Source of the DNA: RGIG3009 sp045595845
GTDB lineage: Bacteria > Bacillota > Clostridia > Oscillospirales > Acutalibacteraceae
DNA: 27,674 nt
Assembly: GCA_045595845.1 (NCBI GenBank)
Contig: JAZOBF010000003.1
Span: forward strand, 1-27,674
Reading direction: 5' to 3'
The translations under genes and the position numbers were made by a program. This document shows positions 14,862 to 20,865 of the stretch, in pieces (position 1 is the first letter of the stretch; every line of letters begins with the position of its first letter). Below the pieces are notes generated by a model. That model searched no databases, had not been told where the DNA came from, and saw nothing but the letters and a program-made list of their open reading frames with translations.

Positions 14862-15039
14862 ACGCTCTCCATTCCTCCTCATCCACTTCATCGGAATAAT
14901 CCAAGAACAGACAATTATCTGCCTCGTTCACGCCCTGGGCCAAGTGATTCACCGCAGTGTATCCATTTCCATCACAGGCAAATACATTCAGTCTATCGTC
15001 AAACTGTTCAAGTCGTTCTTTCAGTTCTTTAACCGTCAT
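14827..15039 (-). CDS. Hypothetical acidic protein
   Basis: A 70-residue acidic protein with the opening MTVKELKERLEQFDDRLNVFACDG, a common start in small phage proteins of unknown role. The C-terminal third is strongly acidic (DEVDEEEW). It overlaps the upstream stop in an ATGA arrangement and the downstream gene by 35 nt. There is nothing to suggest an enzyme. Confidence 0.6.
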   Translation of the reverse strand: MTVKELKERLEQFDDRLNVFACDGNGYTAVNHLAQGVNEADNCLFLDYSDEVDEEEWRAYEESRMECDDL

Positions 15040-15317
15040 TCGCTCTCATCCTTCCTGTCCATAAACGCCGTACACACCGGACAGCACTTCCACGAGGGAG
15101 CGCCCATCGTTTCACACTCACTACATTCCCAGGTGGACTCCCAGCGGCCAACACGATGCTCAATCCAGTGGCCGCGTTTCACTTCCACTACGGCGGCGGC
15201 AGGGATCACATTCTCCAGCAGATCAATCACACCACGACGCAGAAAATCATCGTGGGTCAGCAGGGGTGTCACTTCGAGGCGGTCTACTGCGACTGCGACA
15301 TCAATGTACTTCGTCAT
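15036..15317 (-). CDS. Small zinc-ribbon protein, paralogue of the upstream gene
   Basis: A 93-residue protein with an N-terminal alpha/beta half (MTKYIDVAVAVDRLE) and a C-terminal zinc ribbon: GHWIEH, then CSEC and CPVC knuckles followed by FMD. The same plan (HWIE … CxxC … CPxC … MD) is seen in the gene just upstream, so the two look like a tandem duplication. These 'HWI' zinc-ribbon proteins are frequent in Clostridia phages and have no known function. It starts with AAGGGTGG upstream and overlaps the previous gene by 17 nt. Confidence 0.65.
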   Translation of the reverse strand: MTKYIDVAVAVDRLEVTPLLTHDDFLRRGVIDLLENVIPAAAVVEVKRGHWIEHRVGRWESTWECSECETMGAPSWKCCPVCTAFMDRKDESE

Positions 15318-15600
15318 TCGAGCCACCCTTTCCGTCCATCTTTGCACCGCAGAAAGGACAATAATCAAAAGACCAAGCCGCCCAATTAAAAGTTCTACAT
15401 TTACAACCCGAACAAGTTGCCTCTCTATCGTCCTCAATCCAATGTGCGTGCCGTACCTCTACCACATCGGCTGCGGGTGCTGCTTTTATGATGCTTCGAG
15501 CGATTTCAACCGCCTCGGTGTATTCCATACTCTGCGGGAACCATCCCGTTTCTAACTCAAACAACGCCGATCCGCGCTCGATATATTCCTTGTCAGCCAA
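15301..15600 (-). CDS. Small zinc-ribbon protein (HWI … CxGCxC … CPFCGAKMD)
   Basis: A 99-residue protein. The N-terminal half (ADKEYIERGSALFELETG … AAPAADVVEV) and C-terminal ribbon (HWIEDDREATCSGCKC … YCPFCGAKMD) form a widespread Clostridia phage/prophage protein of unknown function. Translation begins at a TTG at 15600 with GAGGTG 7 nt upstream; no ATG is available at the conserved N-terminus. It overlaps the preceding gene by 8 nt. Confidence 0.7.
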   Translation of the reverse strand: MADKEYIERGSALFELETGWFPQSMEYTEAVEIARSIIKAAPAADVVEVRHAHWIEDDREATCSGCKCRTFNWAAWSFDYCPFCGAKMDGKGGSNDEVH

Positions 15601-16060
15601 CCACGATCACCTCTTTATTCAGAACCAGGATACTATCGCAATCCCAGCCGTACAGCATCATATATAAATCCGGATACTTCGATATACTACATACCAGCAC
15701 ATCGTAATCCTCGGCCAGCTTCTCGAAATCAATTCCGACCACATTACGCAATACGCCCCGTTCCTCACGATACCAACCAAGCCTCTCGCGCAGCTCCGAA
15801 TCACCAGGCAACTCCCATACATTTCCCGGCGTGAGTTCCAATATCCGCGCATCGGGCGACAATCTAAATCGGAAATTCTTTTTCAAGCGCTGTGTCAAGA
15901 AACTCTCACGCTCACACCACCGCTGCCATCCGAACTCCGCGTCTGCCGGTGAGGCCCATAAACCGCCATCCGGCTTATTAAAAAACCCGCCCTCGCTACC
16001 ATGAACATCATTCCAGCGGTTCGGATCGAATTTCGAGTGGCCGTAGTGTATGTATTCCAT
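15593..16060 (-). CDS. ADP-ribosyltransferase-fold-like protein of unknown function
   Basis: A 155-residue protein, first gene of the middle operon. The sequence order is reminiscent of small ART-fold proteins: an opening strand with YIHYGHSKFDP, a second motif KPDGGLWASPADAEFGWQRWC near residues 29-49 (compare GxYxT/S…A..W in DUF3990-type ARTs), and a closing LYGWDCDSILVLN. The catalytic Glu of classical ARTs is not evident and the assignment is by pattern only. Phage ARTs modify host proteins, tRNA or RNA polymerase. If it is not an ART it is a common phage protein of unknown role. Confidence 0.5.
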   Translation of the reverse strand: MEYIHYGHSKFDPNRWNDVHGSEGGFFNKPDGGLWASPADAEFGWQRWCERESFLTQRLKKNFRFRLSPDARILELTPGNVWELPGDSELRERLGWYREERGVLRNVVGIDFEKLAEDYDVLVCSISKYPDLYMMLYGWDCDSILVLNKEVIVVG

Positions 16061-16095
16061 AAAATATTACCTTGCTTTCTTTATGACTATATGTT

Positions 16096-16123
16096 ATTAT
16101 ATCACGAACATATTTTTCGTCAT
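16096..16123 (-). promoter_or_regulatory. Promoter for the middle operon
   Basis: On the minus strand ATGACG (16123-16118), a 16-nt spacer and a perfect TATAAT (16101-16096). It lies 36 bp before the ATG at 16060 in an AT-rich gap. The -35 is weak (TGAC core), so an activator is possible. Confidence 0.65.
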
Positions 16124-16155
16124 ATTCGCTAAATAGCCAACAAAAAAAAAAACTT

Positions 16156-16176
16156 TTTTGTATATTTTATACAAAA
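16156..16176. promoter_or_regulatory. Palindrome TTTTGTATA-TTT-TATACAAAA upstream of the middle promoter
   Basis: A perfect 9-bp inverted repeat with a 3-bp centre. It sits 33 bp upstream of the -35 box and just after the terminator of the control operon. It differs from the ACAAGAT operator. It may be a binding site for the HTH, AP2 or ribbon-helix-helix protein. Confidence 0.45.
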
Positions 16177-16184
16177 CAAACAAA

Positions 16185-16207
16185 AACCCCCGGAAAATCC
16201 GGGGGTT
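16185..16207 (-). terminator. Intrinsic terminator of the control operon
   Basis: AACCCCCGGA pairs with TCCGGGGGTT (10 bp, 3-nt loop). On the minus strand TTTTTGTTTGTTTTG follows. It lies right after the ribbon-helix-helix gene stop, so it ends the leftward control operon. Confidence 0.9.
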
Positions 16208-16212
16208 CTCGT

Positions 16213-16407
16213 CTACTTCTTCATGTTTTCCAGGTGAACCAGGTTATCCTCCAGGTGCTTCCACAATCCTATCGTCACCAGCACATCCACGGCTCTCGCT
16301 ACCGTTATTCCTTTCGCGGCGGCTGTCTCTGCGATTCGGCCATATAACTCGCTATCTTCGTTCAACACTACCTCTACCTTCTGACGATGTACACCATCAT
16401 CACTCAT
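16213..16407 (-). CDS. Ribbon-helix-helix (CopG/Arc-like) DNA-binding protein
   Basis: A 64-residue protein with the order strand-helix-helix: KVEVVLNED, then SELYGRIAETAAAKG and TVARAVDVLVTIGLWKHL. The size and pattern are those of CopG/Arc-type repressors, which bind DNA as dimers through the N-terminal strand. It is the last gene of the control operon; its ATG overlaps the stop of the membrane peptide gene (ATGA). It could equally be a small structural regulator without DNA binding. Confidence 0.6.
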   Translation of the reverse strand: MSDDGVHRQKVEVVLNEDSELYGRIAETAAAKGITVARAVDVLVTIGLWKHLEDNLVHLENMKK

Positions 16408-16502
16408 TTACGCTTCCTCCCGTCCAGTAATCCAAACAGCCAAGCTACTATTATTATCGGTAGCAGGGGGATCACCAGTATGTATGCTATGGCTTTCGCC
16501 AT
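16404..16502 (-). CDS. 32-residue membrane peptide
   Basis: A short ORF with AAGGAG 7 nt before the ATG and an ATGA overlap with the next gene, so it is very probably translated. Residues 4-26 form one hydrophobic segment (IAYILVIPLLPIIIVAWLFG), followed by a basic tail (GRKRK), predicting one membrane span with the C-terminus in the cytoplasm. Function unknown. It might be a superinfection or membrane-modifying peptide (inference). Confidence 0.6.
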   Translation of the reverse strand: MAKAIAYILVIPLLPIIIVAWLFGLLDGRKRK

Positions 16503-16549
16503 ATCCGGCTCCTTACGACGAGGAGCGCGGCTTCTCCATTGTTTCACAA

Positions 16550-17206
16550 TCACACACCCGCTTTCTTCTTCTCAATCAGAGGCAAGAAATACTCATCCTC
16601 TGCCCGACGACGAGCCGCTACTGCATCCTCCAGCTTCACATAGCGACCCAGGTGTACTCTCTTACCATGCACCTGTATGTACGCTTGCCACATACCGCGA
16701 CCAGCATCCCACCAGACACCCTTGTGGCCACTCGTATTATTCTTCGGTAGCTTTTCATTCGATATAACCTGGAAATTCGTGTGGAACGCCACATTCGTCT
16801 CGATCTGACGAGCGCTATTAGCCAAAATCGTATTTTTCCCAGTTTTGGCGGCTACTTCGCGCTGGTCACAACCACAACTCCGAGTACCACCATCGCGGGA
16901 CAAACTCGTACCACGGATACTCTTACGATTACCACAATTACACTCGCAAATCCAGCGATGCTCATTCGCGGGGTCACGGTGCAACACCAGCAGCTTCCCA
17001 AAACGCTTTCCAGTCAGATCCATAGCCCTCTCTTTAGTCTGCTCGGTTCGCAGACAACCACAGCTCTGCGAGGCACCCGTTTCGAGGCTCCTATAATATA
17101 TTTCCTTAATATTACCGCAATCACAGCGACACTCGTAATACTTCTTGCCGTTCTTACGGGTCTCGCGCAACAGCGTCCATCGACCGACACGCGATCCGAT
17201 TTCCAT
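16550..17206 (-). CDS. AP2-domain DNA-binding protein with two zinc-ribbon-like repeats
   Basis: A 218-residue protein. The first half has two copies of a CxCGN … SCGC unit (CRCDCGN … SQSCGCL and CECNCGN … TRSCGCD), each likely to bind one zinc. The C-terminal ~60 residues are an AP2-type domain (SGHKGVWWDAGRGMWQAYIQVHGKRVHLGRY … AAARRRAEDEYF pattern). In phages such proteins are either HNH-less relatives of homing endonucleases or regulators. No HNH nuclease residues are visible. Its ATG overlaps the resolvase stop (TAATG). Confidence 0.8.
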   Translation of the reverse strand: MEIGSRVGRWTLLRETRKNGKKYYECRCDCGNIKEIYYRSLETGASQSCGCLRTEQTKERAMDLTGKRFGKLLVLHRDPANEHRWICECNCGNRKSIRGTSLSRDGGTRSCGCDQREVAAKTGKNTILANSARQIETNVAFHTNFQVISNEKLPKNNTSGHKGVWWDAGRGMWQAYIQVHGKRVHLGRYVKLEDAVAARRRAEDEYFLPLIEKKKAGV

Positions 17207-17826
17207 TACGCCACCTCTTTCGCCAACTCGTACCACCGCGTCCGTCCTACGCCAACCAGCGCCAGCGCCTCTTTCAAAGTAATCTCACCATTCTGCTGGC
17301 GCTCATACACTTCCAAGAAATTCTCCGGACGCTTCTCCTGGCGGCCAAAACCACGGCCCGTTTTCTTACTAATCTTACGACCATTCTCATCCACAGGCAT
17401 CGCGGCAATACCCTCGGCCTGGCGCTTCTTAATATTATTACGCTCCTGCTCGGCAAACGCGCCCAGCACCTCAATCAGAATATTATTTACCATTTCCATT
17501 ACCCATTCCTGGCCAGCCGGGTACTCAATCATCGTGGTCGGCACATCCAGAATACGAATAATCACTCCGTGTTCCTTAAACCACGCCAACTCCTCTTTTA
17601 TACCTTCTTTATTACGACCCAGGCGATCCAGCGAGTGAACTATTACCTCGTCACCAGGCTCCAGCACCTCTTTCATGCGCTGGTAACCATCACGCTCGAA
17701 ATTCTTACCACTCTGCTTATCGGAAAACACTCGGTCAACATCCTTGTACTTACGAGCCGATTTCAACTGGCGGTCTAAACTCTGATCCTTACTACTAACA
17801 CGACCGTAGAAATATCGTTTACTCAT
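17206..17826 (-). CDS. Serine resolvase/invertase
   Basis: A 206-residue small serine recombinase. The catalytic domain starts YFYGRVSSKDQ with Ser11 as nucleophile and Arg9, continues with DKQSGKNFERDG, and has Arg68 and Arg71 in HSLDRLGRN. The long E helix (EMVNNILIEVLGAFAEQERNNIKKRQAEG) and a C-terminal helix-turn-helix (ITLKEALALVGVGRTRWYEL) complete the Hin/gamma-delta plan. Small members resolve or invert DNA rather than integrate phages. Nearby inverted sites were not found. It could resolve multimers of a plasmid-like prophage (inference). Its ATG overlaps the regulator stop. Confidence 0.92.
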   Translation of the reverse strand: MSKRYFYGRVSSKDQSLDRQLKSARKYKDVDRVFSDKQSGKNFERDGYQRMKEVLEPGDEVIVHSLDRLGRNKEGIKEELAWFKEHGVIIRILDVPTTMIEYPAGQEWVMEMVNNILIEVLGAFAEQERNNIKKRQAEGIAAMPVDENGRKISKKTGRGFGRQEKRPENFLEVYERQQNGEITLKEALALVGVGRTRWYELAKEVA

Positions 17827-18098
17827 TTCTTACGACCCTCCCCACGCTCGGCCACATACTCCTGGCGGCTGCCCTTCTTCGGACGAGCTACTAACTCGTA
17901 ACCAAGCACATCCAGGATTTCAAGGGCAGTGTTGATTTTCATATTGTTGTTTTTCAGCCTGTCCGAGAACGCTTGCTGGGAAACCGTCACACCGAACTTG
18001 GTCTCGATGCGCTCCATGACCTCGTTCTGCTTGATCTTCTTTCCTTCCTCGTTCACGGTGTCCTTTAATACCTCAATAATAATCTCGTTGATTGTCAT
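17823..18098 (-). CDS. Helix-turn-helix regulator of the divergent switch
   Basis: A 91-residue Cro/XRE-like protein. The helix-turn-helix lies around residues 32-62 (NEVMERIETKFGVTVSQQAFSDRLKNN), followed by MKINTALEILDVLGYEL, the usual third and fourth helices, and a basic tail. I chose the second of two ATGs because AGGAG lies 7 nt upstream; it is adjacent to the first one. It is first in the leftward control operon, behind a promoter whose spacer is an ACAAGAT/ATCTTGT palindrome. It is the best candidate to bind the five copies of this operator. Confidence 0.75.
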   Translation of the reverse strand: MTINEIIIEVLKDTVNEEGKKIKQNEVMERIETKFGVTVSQQAFSDRLKNNNMKINTALEILDVLGYELVARPKKGSRQEYVAERGEGRKK

Positions 18099-18129
18099 AA
18101 TCATTCTCCTCTCGAATTGGTGTATCACC

Positions 18130-18158
18130 ATAATAACACGATAAATCTTGTTTGTCAA
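18130..18158 (-). promoter_or_regulatory. Leftward promoter of the control operon with operator in spacer
   Basis: On the minus strand a perfect TTGACA (18158-18153), a 17-nt spacer and TATTAT (18135-18130). The spacer is almost wholly filled by the operator-like ACAAGATTTATCGTGT, so a bound repressor would block RNA polymerase. Confidence 0.85.
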
Positions 18159-18170
18159 GACTAATCTTGT
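18136..18170. promoter_or_regulatory. Operator copies O1 and O2 (leftward promoter)
   Basis: ACACGATAAATCTTGT (18136-18151) and TCAAGACTAATCTTGT (18155-18170) match the palindrome ACAAGAT-WW-ATCTTGT with one to three changes. O1 is inside the promoter spacer and O2 overlaps the -35 box. Confidence 0.7.
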
Positions 18171-18397
18171 AAGATTTCTCTTTTTATTATTTTCTCTACT
18201 AAAACCCATCACCGGGCCTCGGATTTCCGGCCATATCCCCCGCCCCATGGCGGGGGACGGCGGCCAATAGGGACGGGCAAAACAGAAAAAACAAAACACA
18301 AAACAAAACGCGCGGGCGATGCATGCACAATCAAACGACGCGCGGCGGCCTCCGGCGGCGTGTCGTCAAAGTGTACAAAAACGGCACTATATATTTG
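18171..18397. other. Non-coding core of the divergent control region
   Basis: No gene is seen on either strand. It holds an 8-bp GC hairpin CCCCCGCC-CCAT-GGCGGGGG (18237-18256) without a T-run, an A/C-rich stretch (18277-18308), and a GC-rich block with CGCGCGG and GGCGGC repeats (18310-18365). The contrast with its AT-rich flanks is marked. An attachment, resolution or replication site is possible but unproven. Confidence 0.4.
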
Positions 18398-18483
18398 TAA
18401 AGATTTATCTTGTTTATTTTGTGATTATGTATTGACTATTAAAGATAAATCTTGTATTATTATTTTAACAAGATAAATCTTGT
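18398..18483. promoter_or_regulatory. Operator copies O3, O4 and O5 (rightward promoter)
   Basis: TAAAGATTTATCTTGT (18398-18413), TAAAGATAAATCTTGT (18440-18455) and ACAAGATAAATCTTGT (18468-18483). The last is a perfect palindrome with 7-bp arms. O4 fills the spacer of the rightward promoter, and O5 covers the transcription start. Confidence 0.8.
18432..18460 (+). promoter_or_regulatory. Rightward promoter of the small-gene operon
   Basis: TTGACT (18432-18437), a 17-nt spacer and TATTAT (18455-18460), five of six matches in each box. The spacer is operator O4, mirroring the leftward promoter. The first gene starts 48 bp downstream. Confidence 0.85.
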
Positions 18484-18507
18484 ATATTACGAACGGAGGG
18501 AAAACAA

Positions 18508-19161
18508 ATGGAATTTACCAATTTGAGAAAAGCAATCAACGCACACTTTGACAAAAGCGCGGAAAAAAACCGCGCGGATCTGGAGGCGCTAACATGCGGC
18601 GCGGCGCTTGCGTCGTGGTATTACCGCGATAATATGACGGAGGCCGCGCACAACATGGTAAAAGCGGCCGCGCCGGATGCGTTACTACCGGAGGCCGCAA
18701 AAAAGAAAATGTTAGCGCGCTTTGATCGTGAAAACGAAAAGCAGCGCGCAAAACAGCTTGAAAAAGTAGCGCGCGCGGAGGCCGCGCCGAATACGGCCCG
18801 TTTCGACATTTATGTAAATTGGGCCAAAAGCCGCACGTGGGGCTATAATCCCACGGCCACTATTAACGGGAATCACGGCAGCACGGAGGGCCACGCGTCC
18901 GGATGCGGATATGATAAGCGCAGCGCGGCTATTGCAAGCGCCGCAAACAAAAACCCGGAAATTATGCGGATATTATACAAACACGCGGAAAACGGCGGCA
19001 CTTTTCCGTATAGCGTCAATATGTGGGCCGGCTTGCCATATTTTGACGGCGGTTGCGGCGTTTCCTGTTTTGGCCCGGTGTTTGACGCATGCGGCTATAC
19101 ATGGCGCTTTGTTGCGGAGGGCAAAACATGGGATGTTTACAGCCTGGAGGCCAAACAATGA
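18508..19161 (+). CDS. Mobile-element protein of unknown function (GCGYDKRSAA motif)
   Basis: A 217-residue protein, first in the rightward operon, with CGGAGG 10 nt before the ATG. The N-terminal ~90 residues are helical and Ala/Lys-rich. The C-terminal half has a recognisable pattern, FDIYVNWAKSRTWGYNPTA … EGHASGCGYDKRSAAIASA … LPYFDGGCGVSCFGPVF … CGYTWRFVAEGKTWDVY, seen in many Clostridia mobile elements but with no known function that I can name. Its alanine and arginine codons are mostly GCG/GCC and CGC, unlike the leftward genes. Its place behind an operator-controlled early-type promoter suits a host-interaction or anti-defence role (inference only). Confidence 0.75.
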   Translation: MEFTNLRKAINAHFDKSAEKNRADLEALTCGAALASWYYRDNMTEAAHNMVKAAAPDALLPEAAKKKMLARFDRENEKQRAKQLEKVARAEAAPNTARFDIYVNWAKSRTWGYNPTATINGNHGSTEGHASGCGYDKRSAAIASAANKNPEIMRILYKHAENGGTFPYSVNMWAGLPYFDGGCGVSCFGPVFDACGYTWRFVAEGKTWDVYSLEAKQ

Positions 19162-19238
19162 TAATCGGATATTACACCGGCCGCGACGAAAACGGAAAAC
19201 CACTATTTATAATAATTGATCGGAGGAAAACACAATGA
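19158..19238 (+). CDS. 26-residue small protein
   Basis: A short ORF joined to both neighbours by ATGA overlaps, with GGAGG 7 nt before its ATG. These are strong signs of real translation. The peptide begins MIIGYYTGRDENGKP and ends with the basic DRRKTQ; the middle LFIII is a short hydrophobic strand. No family is recognised. It may couple translation of the flanking genes as well as having a function of its own. Confidence 0.55.
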   Translation: MIIGYYTGRDENGKPLFIIIDRRKTQ

Positions 19239-19555
19239 AAAAGTATATTGAAATCGAAAACAAAAACCGCAACGCGACGCATCTAAAAATTGAAACTTAT
19301 TATAGTTTAGGCGGCTACAATTATTTTACATATAAAACGGAACAACGCGGTTATTATTTATCCGTTTCTCCGGTGGAAAAATCCGCACACATGGAATCAT
19401 ACACGGCCTTTTCCGGCGTCAAAGTGTGCGTGCTGCCCGTATCCAGGAAAAGCAAAAAAGCGGAGGAAAACGCGGAAAAGCTGGCCGCGGATCGCGAAAA
19501 AGAATTGATTGATTTTGTTTGTAATAAAAACGGTTTAATTTTAATGGAGGTGTAA
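19235..19555 (+). CDS. Hypothetical protein
   Basis: A 106-residue protein with a Tyr-rich beta N-terminal half (IEIENKNRNATHLKIETYYSLGGYNYFTYK) and a Lys/Glu-rich helical C-terminal half. It has CGGAGG about 9 nt upstream, and a new GGAGG at its own 3' end serves the next gene. No family is recognised. The strand-rich half could be a small barrel-like binding domain, but nothing supports a precise role. Confidence 0.65.
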   Translation: MKKYIEIENKNRNATHLKIETYYSLGGYNYFTYKTEQRGYYLSVSPVEKSAHMESYTAFSGVKVCVLPVSRKSKKAEENAEKLAADREKELIDFVCNKNGLILMEV

Positions 19556-19559
19556 AACA

Positions 19560-19946
19560 ATGAAAATTTATGAACAGATCAACGAAACGAAAAACGCCGC
19601 CGGGCTGCCGGTTTTCGCGGAAATCCACGCATATTCTATTTATCTTGAAACGGAAACAGAAAAGCACGATTTTATCCAGGCGGCGCGCCGGGCCGGCGCT
19701 GTTGTTACCGGTGTTAGCGGATGCGGGCGCGGGTATTATATCCAGATCGACGCGACGGAGGAACAAAGCGCGTTTATTAACCGGATATTATATACACGCA
19801 CTATTGACGCATACACGGCGCCGGAGGCATGGCAAGCCTGGAAAAATGGCGTTATAACAGTTTGGCAGCTTGCCACCTGGCAAGAGCGCAACAACATATA
19901 TTTTGATCCGGAGGGAAACGCAATCCCCGGAGGGGGCGCAAAATGA
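19560..19946 (+). CDS. Hypothetical protein
   Basis: A 128-residue mixed alpha/beta protein with GGAGG 9 nt upstream. The centre (QAARRAGAVVTGVSGCGRGYYIQIDATEEQSAFINR) looks like a small two-layer fold, and the C-terminal part is Trp-rich (AWQAWKNGVITVWQLATW). No enzyme motif is visible. It overlaps the next small ORF by an ATGA. It belongs to the same GC-patterned, operator-controlled operon. Confidence 0.65.
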   Translation: MKIYEQINETKNAAGLPVFAEIHAYSIYLETETEKHDFIQAARRAGAVVTGVSGCGRGYYIQIDATEEQSAFINRILYTRTIDAYTAPEAWQAWKNGVITVWQLATWQERNNIYFDPEGNAIPGGGAK

Positions 19947-20026
19947 AAATATTTCTTGCAATCCTGGCCGCGATCATTTACTTTCCCATTGGCGTTATTA
20001 TGGCGCTTGCAAAAAACTACAAATAA
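19943..20026 (+). CDS. 27-residue membrane peptide
   Basis: A short ORF with GGAGG upstream (inside the 3' end of the preceding gene) and an ATGA overlap. Residues 3-22 are hydrophobic (IFLAILAAIIYFPIGVIMAL) with a Lys/Tyr/Lys tail, so a single membrane span is likely. A hairpin with a T-run follows right after the stop. Confidence 0.55.
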   Translation: MKIFLAILAAIIYFPIGVIMALAKNYK

Positions 20027-20030
20027 AAAT

Positions 20031-20054
20031 AGCCCCGGCGCTGCCGGGGCTTTT
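20031..20054 (+). terminator. Intrinsic terminator inside the rightward operon
   Basis: AGCCCCGG pairs with CCGGGGCT around CGCTG and is followed by TTTTATATGG. The next gene's GGAGG starts immediately after the T-run, so this probably attenuates rather than ends the operon. Confidence 0.75.
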
Positions 20055-20071
20055 ATATGGAGGTAAAACAA

Positions 20072-20245
20072 ATGAAATATTTATATATTCAAAAAACCCG
20101 GATCGGCTTTAGAATTATGCGCGATCTTGACAACGGCAGCCGGGAGGGATCGCACTATATAGGCTATTCCAGGCGCGACGCAATCCGCGCTTTTCGACGC
20201 GATTTTGATTGTGTCGGAAAACATTTTACTATTATTGAAATATAA
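20072..20245 (+). CDS. Hypothetical basic protein
   Basis: A 57-residue, Arg/Tyr-rich protein (KYLYIQKTRIGFRIMRDLDNG … SRRDAIRAFRRDFD). I chose the ATG at 20072 because GGAGG lies 9 nt before it; an in-frame ATG five codons earlier overlaps that site. The many Arg residues suggest nucleic-acid or membrane-surface binding, without a known family. Confidence 0.6.
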   Translation: MKYLYIQKTRIGFRIMRDLDNGSREGSHYIGYSRRDAIRAFRRDFDCVGKHFTIIEI

Positions 20246-20261
20246 AACGGAGGGCAAAACA

Positions 20262-20417
20262 ATGAAAAATCAAGAATACAGCGCGGAAACGCTGTTAAAA
20301 GTGTTAGCATCTTATTTAATACAAATTAACCGATCCGGGCGCGATTTTCCGACGGTGGTATTATCCGATATTGGCGCATCTATACAAAGCATATTAAAAG
20401 AAACAAACAGAGCATAA
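20262..20417 (+). CDS. Hypothetical protein, last gene of the rightward operon
   Basis: A 51-residue helical protein (SAETLLKVLASYLIQINRSG … LSDIGASIQSILKETNRA), with CGGAGG about 9 nt before the chosen ATG. It ends just before a cluster of stable hairpins. No family is recognised. The ribosome binding context (GGAGGgcaaaacaATG) is almost identical in the genes of this operon. Confidence 0.6.
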   Translation: MKNQEYSAETLLKVLASYLIQINRSGRDFPTVVLSDIGASIQSILKETNRA

Positions 20418-20419
20418 AC

Positions 20420-20449
20420 AACAGCCCGCCGGAATCCCGGCGGGCTGTT
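20420..20449 (+). terminator. Very stable hairpin at the end of the rightward operon
   Basis: A perfect 13-bp stem AACAGCCCGCCGG / CCGGCGGGCTGTT with an AATC loop. The T-run is only two bases, so it may work together with the next terminator or protect the mRNA end. Confidence 0.7.
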
Positions 20450-20493
20450 CTCATATCCGGCAGCGCCGCCAGGATCTAAACAAAAACACACGG

Positions 20494-20520
20494 AACCGGC
20501 CTATTTTGGGCCGGTTTTTT
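20494..20520 (+). terminator. Intrinsic terminator
   Basis: AACCGGCC pairs with GGCCGGTT around a 7-nt loop and runs into TTTTTT. A clear Rho-independent signal on the plus strand. Confidence 0.85.
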
Positions 20521-20548
20521 CATGTATGCACGTAAAACGCCCGCAAAT

Positions 20549-20620
20549 GGCCCATTTTCGCGTTTTAGCCCATTGTAGTATAAACACCCTACCCAGGCCA
20601 GAAAAACGCGAATTTGGGCC
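20549..20620. repeat. 18-bp imperfect inverted repeat
   Basis: GGCCCATTTTCGCGTTTT (20549-20566) is the inverted form of AAAACGCGAATTTGGGCC (20603-20620) with two mismatches, separated by 36 bp. It lies in the gene-free stretch between two convergent transcription units and could form a large cruciform or be a protein-binding or attachment site. Confidence 0.65.
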
Positions 20621-20637
20621 GTTTTTGCGGCCTTTTT
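20617..20637 (+). terminator. Third terminator-like hairpin
   Basis: GGCCG-TTTTTG-CGGCC followed by TTTTTATA on the plus strand. The stem is short but well placed as a back-up signal. Confidence 0.6.
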
Positions 20638-20820
20638 ATAACAACCCGTTATATTATCACGGCCAGCGGCCGCCGGAGGGGGCTATTTTACCATTTTTTA
20701 CCATTTACACCGGGACGCCCCGTGACCCGGCCGGGATACCCTCGAAAAAAGTATAAAAATTTAACGAAAATAATGAGTCTTTTTTACCGAGCGTCATTTT
20801 TTCGCGCCGAGATTTTCAAA
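20638..20820. other. Gene-free AT-rich stretch before the iterons
   Basis: No credible ORF with a ribosome binding site is seen on either strand. The stretch contains repeated TTTTACCATTT words (20689-20708), a GC-rich block (20709-20740) and an AT-rich run (20745-20795). It may be part of a replication origin. Confidence 0.4.
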
Positions 20821-20865
20821 AGTCCCGAAAGTCGTGAAAGTCCCGAAAGTCCCGAAAGTCGTAAA
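20821..20865. repeat. Five tandem 9-bp iterons (AGTCCCGAA / AGTCGTGAA)
   Basis: AGTCCCGAA, AGTCGTGAA, AGTCCCGAA, AGTCCCGAA, AGTCGTAAA with no gaps. A further AGTCGTGAG lies in the loop of the next terminator. Short direct repeats beside an AT-rich stretch are typical of phage and plasmid replication origins or regulator-binding arrays. Confidence 0.75.

Noticed and set aside
17206..17826. Integrase of the phage
   Set aside because: At 206 residues it is a resolvase/invertase-type enzyme. Phage-integrating serine recombinases are much larger. Integration by it is possible but not supported.
18237..18256. A perfect GC hairpin in the divergent region as a terminator
   Set aside because: No T-run follows on either strand and both operons start outside it, pointing away. 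Left as part of the non-coding core.
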